DNA from: a virus
Length of the DNA: 25,533 bases
Virus record (IMG/VR): IMGVR_UViG_3300020189_002207
Coordinates: 1-25,533 of that record
Reading direction: 5' to 3' (one strand)
Shown here: piece by piece, positions 21,221-25,533 of the stretch
Layout: the number at the start of each line of letters is the position of its first letter
Position numbering within the stretch: the first letter of the stretch is position 1
Position numbers and translations under genes: made by a program
The notes under the pieces: generated by a model
Database searches by the model: none
Seen by the model: the letters and a program-made list of their open reading frames with translations, nothing else
Told to the model about the DNA's origin: nothing

Positions 21221-21924
21221 AAATAGTTTTTGTATCTCCGTGCTATAACGCAGAGAAAAATTTAAAAAACTTAATTGGATCTATAGCGTCACAGAATGAT
21301 TCCAGATGGCATCATGTTATCATAGATGATATTTCATCGGATAATACATACGAAATAGCTCTGGAGTTAACCCAGAGTGATTCTAGGTTTACTGTGATTA
21401 AAAACACAGAGAAGAAATACGCACTTAGAAACATTATCGAAACTAGTAGAATGTTCCAGAACGATAATGCTGTTATTGCTACTGTTGACGGAGATGACTC
21501 TCTTTGTAATGAAAGCACTGTCAATAAAGTTTTACAGTGTTATACAGCAGGAAGCGATATCGTATGGACTGCACACAAATGGGACTTGAAAAATCTAAAT
21601 ATCTCAAAAGAAATGCCTGGAAATGTGAATCCTTACCAGTGGCCTTGGTGTTCTTCTCATTTAAGGACTTTTAGATCATCACTTTTAAAAGATATCTCTG
21701 ATGAAAATTTTAAAGACTGGAATGGAGAGTGGTTTAAAAGAGGATATGATCAGGCGCTAATGCTGCCACTTCTATATAAAACACAAAAAAGATTCTATTT
21801 AAATGAAGTTTGCTACCAGTATAATATTGAGTCTGTGTCTATGACTTCTTCTGAAAGAATTAAAGCAGATCATTCTCAAATATCAACAGTGAATTTTGTA
21901 AGAGCAAGAGGCTTCATGAGTTGA
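21217..21924 (+). CDS. GT2 family glycosyltransferase
   Basis: TTG 21217 overlaps the previous stop as TTGA and gives the typical opening MKIVFVSPCYNAEKNL; the upstream TTG 21205 lacks support. The 235 residues show IIDDISSDNT (35-44) and the metal motif DGDD (91-94), the two nucleotide-sugar sites of GT2 enzymes, plus YDQALMLPLL, a plausible catalytic segment. The acceptor is unknown. Stop/start overlap on both sides implies translation tied to its neighbours. Confidence 0.88.
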   Translation: MKIVFVSPCYNAEKNLKNLIGSIASQNDSRWHHVIIDDISSDNTYEIALELTQSDSRFTVIKNTEKKYALRNIIETSRMFQNDNAVIATVDGDDSLCNESTVNKVLQCYTAGSDIVWTAHKWDLKNLNISKEMPGNVNPYQWPWCSSHLRTFRSSLLKDISDENFKDWNGEWFKRGYDQALMLPLLYKTQKRFYLNEVCYQYNIESVSMTSSERIKADHSQISTVNFVRARGFMS

Positions 21925-22814
21925 AAATACTCTTCGATAATATAAATTTTCAATCAAATTCAGGACCGAATAGTTTTGGTCTAAAGCTTGCACTAGAACT
22001 TGAAAAATCAGGCAACTCAATCAATAAAAATGAAATACCTGATATTCAACTATCCTTTATACAAGCAACTAGAAAAGTAGCACCTCTTATCCAAAGATTA
22101 GATGGTATTTATTTTAATTCTGAGCAAGATTGGAAATCACAGAATGCACCTATTCAATCAACTTATGATCATGCAGATGGCGTAATTTTTCAATCTAAAT
22201 TTAATAAAACACTTACTGAAAAATACTTTGGTAAAAAAGATAAAAATACTGTTATTCATAATGGAACTGATTTAGAAAAAATTAAATTAATTCCTGCAAT
22301 AAGCAATCCGCTCTTGAATGATTTTGAAAATGTTTGGACATGTGCTTCTTCTTGGCGCCCACATAAGAGACTGTCTGAAAATGTCAGATATTTTCTTGAA
22401 AATGCTGGTGAAAAAGATTGTCTTGTTATTGCTGGGAATAATCCTGACTTTGAATTAAAACATGATAGAGTTTTCTATGCTGGTAATTTAGATTGGCCTC
22501 AATTAATCTCTCTTTATAAGAGGTCTAAATACTTTCTTCATCTTGCGCTTTTAGACCACTGCCCAAATGTTGTAGTTGATGCCAGAGCAGCAGGATGCAA
22601 AATTATATGTAGTTCATCAGGTGGAACAAAAGAGATTGCTGGAGATAATTCTGTGATCATAGAGGATATGGAATGGGACTATCTTCCATTCAAACTATAT
22701 AATCCACCAAAACTAGACTTTTCTAAGAAAATCAAATATGAAACTTCTTGTTCAATTGATATCAAAGATGTTTCAAGTATGTATCTTAGTTTTTTTAATG
22801 AGGTTTTAAAATGA
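21921..22814 (+). CDS. GT4-like glycosyltransferase
   Basis: The start is TTG 21921, overlapping the previous TGA. The 297 residues have a GT-B layout: MKILFDNINFQSNSGPNSFG at the N terminus, VIHNGTDLEKI in the linker, and the donor-binding segment CPNVVVDARAAGCKIICSSSGG. The usual Glu of this segment (EALA) is Asp here, which may still work. It is short for GT4 (often 350-400), with a reduced N-terminal domain. Function beyond sugar transfer is not visible. Confidence 0.82.
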   Translation: MKILFDNINFQSNSGPNSFGLKLALELEKSGNSINKNEIPDIQLSFIQATRKVAPLIQRLDGIYFNSEQDWKSQNAPIQSTYDHADGVIFQSKFNKTLTEKYFGKKDKNTVIHNGTDLEKIKLIPAISNPLLNDFENVWTCASSWRPHKRLSENVRYFLENAGEKDCLVIAGNNPDFELKHDRVFYAGNLDWPQLISLYKRSKYFLHLALLDHCPNVVVDARAAGCKIICSSSGGTKEIAGDNSVIIEDMEWDYLPFKLYNPPKLDFSKKIKYETSCSIDIKDVSSMYLSFFNEVLK

Positions 22815-23728
22815 AGATTTTTGTACTTGCCCCGCAAGAAAATTGGATTTGTGATAGAATAGCAGCTGAGTGGAAAAAATACTGTAGCGATATAACTACT
22901 GATAATATTAAAGAAGCAGACGTAGTTTGGTTGCTAGCAGGATGGTGCTGGAATCATGTTCCCATGCATATCCTAAACGATAAAAAAGTTATTTTGACAG
23001 TTCATCATATAGTCCCTGATAAATTTGACAATTTAAAACTTAGAGAGTTTCAAGTAAGAGACCAATTTGTAAATGCATATCATGTTCCTAATGTTAAAAC
23101 AGCGGAGTTTGTAAAGCAGCTTACAAACAAACCAATTTTTATTTCATCCTACTGGTATGATCCTGACTGCTGGTCACCTTTAGATAAATCAGAATGTAGA
23201 AATATTCTTAATCTCCCTGAAGAAAAATTTATAGTGGGTTCATTTCAAAGAGATACTGAAGGTGGAACAAAAAATCCTAAACTTGAAAAAGGGCCTGATC
23301 TTTTTTGTGACTATGTTGAGAAGCTAAATAAAGAAAAAAATATTCACGTTCTTCTAGGAGGCTGGAGAAGAGAGTATGTCATTGAAAGGCTTCAAAAGGC
23401 AGGTATACCTTTTTCTTTTTTTGAAAAAGTTCCTCTCGAGCAATTAAAGATTATGTATGGGGCCTGTGACTTATATGTAGTTGCTTCAAGGTTTGAAGGA
23501 GGTCCACAAGCCATACTTGAAGCCTCGGCAATGAAAGTTCCTATAATTTCTAGGGATGTCGGTATTGCCAATGTAATACTGGAGTCAAACTGTGTTATTG
23601 ATATACCAAACGAGTCTTTTATTCCTGGCGAAGATAGTGTTGAAAAAAATTATCAAAATGTTCAAGATTACAGTATAGTCTTATATAAGAGCAACTATAT
23701 CCAAATGTTTAAAAGGGTTCTAAAATGA
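22811..23728 (+). CDS. GT4 family glycosyltransferase
   Basis: ATG 22811 overlaps the previous stop (ATGA). The 305 residues carry a reduced N-terminal domain (MKIFVLAPQENWICDRIA), GSFQRDTEGG and EKGPDLFCDYV as the start of the C-terminal Rossmann domain, and the GT4 donor motif FEGGPQAILEASAMKVPII with its conserved Glu residues. This is a better match to GT4 than its upstream neighbour. The donor may be the GDP-sugar made by the downstream dehydratase; this is inferred from gene order. Confidence 0.86.
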   Translation: MKIFVLAPQENWICDRIAAEWKKYCSDITTDNIKEADVVWLLAGWCWNHVPMHILNDKKVILTVHHIVPDKFDNLKLREFQVRDQFVNAYHVPNVKTAEFVKQLTNKPIFISSYWYDPDCWSPLDKSECRNILNLPEEKFIVGSFQRDTEGGTKNPKLEKGPDLFCDYVEKLNKEKNIHVLLGGWRREYVIERLQKAGIPFSFFEKVPLEQLKIMYGACDLYVVASRFEGGPQAILEASAMKVPIISRDVGIANVILESNCVIDIPNESFIPGEDSVEKNYQNVQDYSIVLYKSNYIQMFKRVLK

Positions 23729-24726
23729 AAAAAAGAGCATTAATTACAGGAATTAACGGAATGGATGGGTCTCATCTTGCTGATTTTTTGCTGGAGAAAG
23801 ACTATGAAGTTTTTGGAATGGAAAGAAGATCATCTGTTAAGATCCGAACAAATACAAATCATTTAGAAGGAAAAATAGAGTTTTTAAACGGTGATCTAAC
23901 TGATCAAAATTCTCTTTTTAGATGCTTAAAACTTTCAAATCCTGATGAAGTATATAATTTGGCGGCACAATCTTTTGTAGGAGAAAGCTGGAACACACCT
24001 GAACAAACGTCAGATGTAACTGCCCTAGGTGCCCTTCGAATGCTTGAAGCAATAAGAGAATTCGACACAAGTAAAAAAGTTAAATTTTATCAAGCAAGTA
24101 GTTCTGAGATGTTTGGAAGAATGGTTGAAAATCCTGCTAGAGAAACAACACCTTTTTATCCTAGAAGTCCTTATGGAGTTGCAAAATTATATGCTCACTG
24201 GATAACAAAGAACTATAGAGAATCTTATGGTATGTTCAATTGCTCTGGAATTTTATTTAATCACGAATCTGAGAGAAGAGGAATAGAATTTGTTACTAGA
24301 AAAATAACAGATGGAGTTTCAAAGATTCACTTAGGTCTAGCAGATCATATTTCCCTTGGCAATTTAGATGCAAAAAGAGACTGGGGCTATGCTCCTGACT
24401 ATGTTGAAGTAATGTGGTTGATGCTACAAAATGAAAGTCCAGATGACTATGTTGTTTCGACAGGAGAGACGCACTCCATCAGAGACTTTTTAGATGTAGC
24501 ATTTTCTCTTATAGGTGTTGATGATTGGTCCAACTACGTCAGACAAGATCCTAGATTTATGAGGCCTGCTGAAGTTGATGTCTTGAGAGGGGATTCCAAA
24601 AAAGCTAGAGAAGTTTTAAACTGGACACCAAAGACAACTTTTAAGGAATTGGTAAAAATCATGGTAGAAAATGATATCAAATTGAAAAAGTCCCAGCTAG
24701 GAATCTTTCAAGGAAGCGATCTTTAA
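23725..24726 (+). CDS. gmd: GDP-mannose 4,6-dehydratase
   Basis: ATG 23725 overlaps the previous stop (ATGA). The enzyme converts GDP-mannose to GDP-4-keto-6-deoxymannose, the precursor of GDP-fucose, GDP-rhamnose and GDP-perosamine. The 333 residues show the NADP-binding GINGMDG (9-15), the Ser-Ser-Ser-Glu catalytic segment (125-128, SSSEMFG), Y150 and K154 (YGVAK), FNHESERRG, and RDWGYAPDYVE, all typical of Gmd. The length is normal. No epimerase/reductase gene such as fcl is visible up to the window end, so the final sugar is unknown. Phage copies are known in large marine phages. Confidence 0.94.
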   Translation: MKKRALITGINGMDGSHLADFLLEKDYEVFGMERRSSVKIRTNTNHLEGKIEFLNGDLTDQNSLFRCLKLSNPDEVYNLAAQSFVGESWNTPEQTSDVTALGALRMLEAIREFDTSKKVKFYQASSSEMFGRMVENPARETTPFYPRSPYGVAKLYAHWITKNYRESYGMFNCSGILFNHESERRGIEFVTRKITDGVSKIHLGLADHISLGNLDAKRDWGYAPDYVEVMWLMLQNESPDDYVVSTGETHSIRDFLDVAFSLIGVDDWSNYVRQDPRFMRPAEVDVLRGDSKKAREVLNWTPKTTFKELVKIMVENDIKLKKSQLGIFQGSDL

Positions 24727-24744
24727 AAAATCCGGAGTAAAGTT

Positions 24745-25533
24745 TTGAAGACAAAGATTTTAAGCAGTTGGTCAGGACATGACAGTTCATTTTGTATCTT
24801 AGAAGATGGTGTACCAACTATTCATGCAGAATTAGAGAGATACATAAGGGAAAAAGAGCCGGCAGGAGATTCTATTTCTTTTTTCAAAGAAGTTTGTCCA
24901 GATCAATTTAAGGATATAAAGTATTTTATATCATGTTTTCCCACTAAAAAAACTTTTGATCACAAAGAGTCCTTCTTAGAGATTAAAAACATTGTGGAAG
25001 GTAATGGTGGACAAATTGCATTCATGGGTCATCATGAAGCGCATGCTGCAAATGCTTTTTTCTCAAGTAATTTTGAGGATGCTGTTATTATTACAATTGA
25101 CGGAGGTGGTGTCGAAAGCCAGGATGGATTTGCCACTGCAATGACAGTCTTTACGGGCAAAGGTAATAAGATCCAGAGGCATGTTACAACTCCACTTTCT
25201 CAAGTAAACATAGGTGGGCTTTGGACAAGAGCAACAAGATATATTTTTAATTTGCAGTCTGGTTGGCCAAGAGGTCATCAAGCAGGAACTGTTATGGCAA
25301 TGGCAGCTATGGGAGACGCTGAAAGATTTAAGCAAGATTTTTTAAACATGCTTACAGTTGAATTACCGCTTGCCTCTATGAAACCTCCAACACAACCTGC
25401 AGGTGCTAATACTGGAAACGATCCTGATCATCCGTATCTTCATAAGTGGAGAATGATTGCAGATGAATCAGAGCAAAATAAGTTTGATCTTGCGGCCGGT
25501 CTTCAGGCGGCAACTGAAGATTATCTTAAGAAT
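24745..25533 (+). CDS. NodU/CmcH family carbamoyltransferase (N-terminal part)
   Basis: The frame starts at TTG 24745 with GGAG 7 bases upstream and is still open at the window end, showing 263 residues. It begins MKTKILSSWSGHDSSFCILE; GHDSS (11-15), GHHEAHAANAFF with H96, H97 and H100, and TIDGGG (117-122) are the family's carbamoyl-phosphate/ATP and metal-binding segments. Known relatives move a carbamoyl group onto sugars (Nod factors, antibiotics, O-antigen). Full-length members have about 550-600 residues, so more than half is missing to the right. In this operon it may modify the sugar made through Gmd. TTG is the only plausible start near the ribosome site. Confidence 0.9.
   Translation, partial: MKTKILSSWSGHDSSFCILEDGVPTIHAELERYIREKEPAGDSISFFKEVCPDQFKDIKYFISCFPTKKTFDHKESFLEIKNIVEGNGGQIAFMGHHEAHAANAFFSSNFEDAVIITIDGGGVESQDGFATAMTVFTGKGNKIQRHVTTPLSQVNIGGLWTRATRYIFNLQSGWPRGHQAGTVMAMAAMGDAERFKQDFLNMLTVELPLASMKPPTQPAGANTGNDPDHPYLHKWRMIADESEQNKFDLAAGLQAATEDYLKN

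Noticed and set aside
1-25533. CRISPR arrays, insertion sequences, tRNA genes
   Set aside because: No regular repeat-spacer pattern, no transposase or terminal inverted repeats, and no tRNA cloverleaf apart from the tRNA-like part of tmRNA were seen. tRNA was judged by eye only.

Overview
The window reads as a piece of a large tailed-phage genome, most likely marine. Genes are tightly packed, mostly on one strand, and often overlap by 1-8 bases. Several small proteins resemble recurrent uncharacterised families of marine T4-like phages: a protein with the LTESQL segment, a zinc-ribbon protein beginning near QCHC, a SDIDLH nucleotidyltransferase and a histone H1-like protein. A repeat-built tail fibre is followed by a glycan operon. 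No terminase, portal or major capsid gene is visible, so 'phage' is inferred from family resemblance and layout. These resemblances come from reading the proteins, not from a database search.

Region 1 (1-2937) differs from the rest. By eye its genes are about 50-60% GC, against about 33% further on. It holds the 3' end of one gene, two small genes each behind the same promoter pattern (GTGTAAG then TATAAT), a tiny membrane protein overlapping a Cys-rich lipoprotein, and about 1 kb of non-coding DNA. That block is a mosaic: GC-rich repeats and hairpins, an A-tract stretch, a G-poor stretch, a terminator-like hairpin, then six AGGGA boxes about 10 bp apart. A minus-strand GIY-YIG (T5orf172-like) protein follows. 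The region may be a mosaic module or an assembly join.

Region 2 (3223-15153) is one long plus-strand series. After an acidic LTESQL protein, a 667-residue protein with a central membrane segment and some small proteins, it contains a YeaH-SpoVR-PrkA set. In bacteria these three genes go together and act in stationary-phase or sporulation physiology. Right behind PrkA lies a divergent, shortened GroEL-like protein. Conserved small phage genes, a nucleotidyltransferase, a histone H1-like protein and a complete one-piece tmRNA (tag ANDDFETYALAA) follow. The theme appears to be control of host physiology, protein quality and translation.

Region 3 (15178-19227) has a minus-strand Cys-rich protein with a sigma region 4-like helix-turn-helix, a PIN-PhoH ATPase, and, behind a T4-late-like TATAAATG box, two tandem lectin-like tail proteins and a tail fibre.

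Region 4 (19264-25533, open at the right end) is a glycan operon: a two-domain glycosyltransferase, a GT2 enzyme, two GT4 enzymes, GDP-mannose 4,6-dehydratase and the start of a NodU/CmcH-type carbamoyltransferase. Four junctions are 4-base stop/start overlaps. TTG starts are frequent across the window (1086, 15437, 17144, 21217, 21921, 24745).
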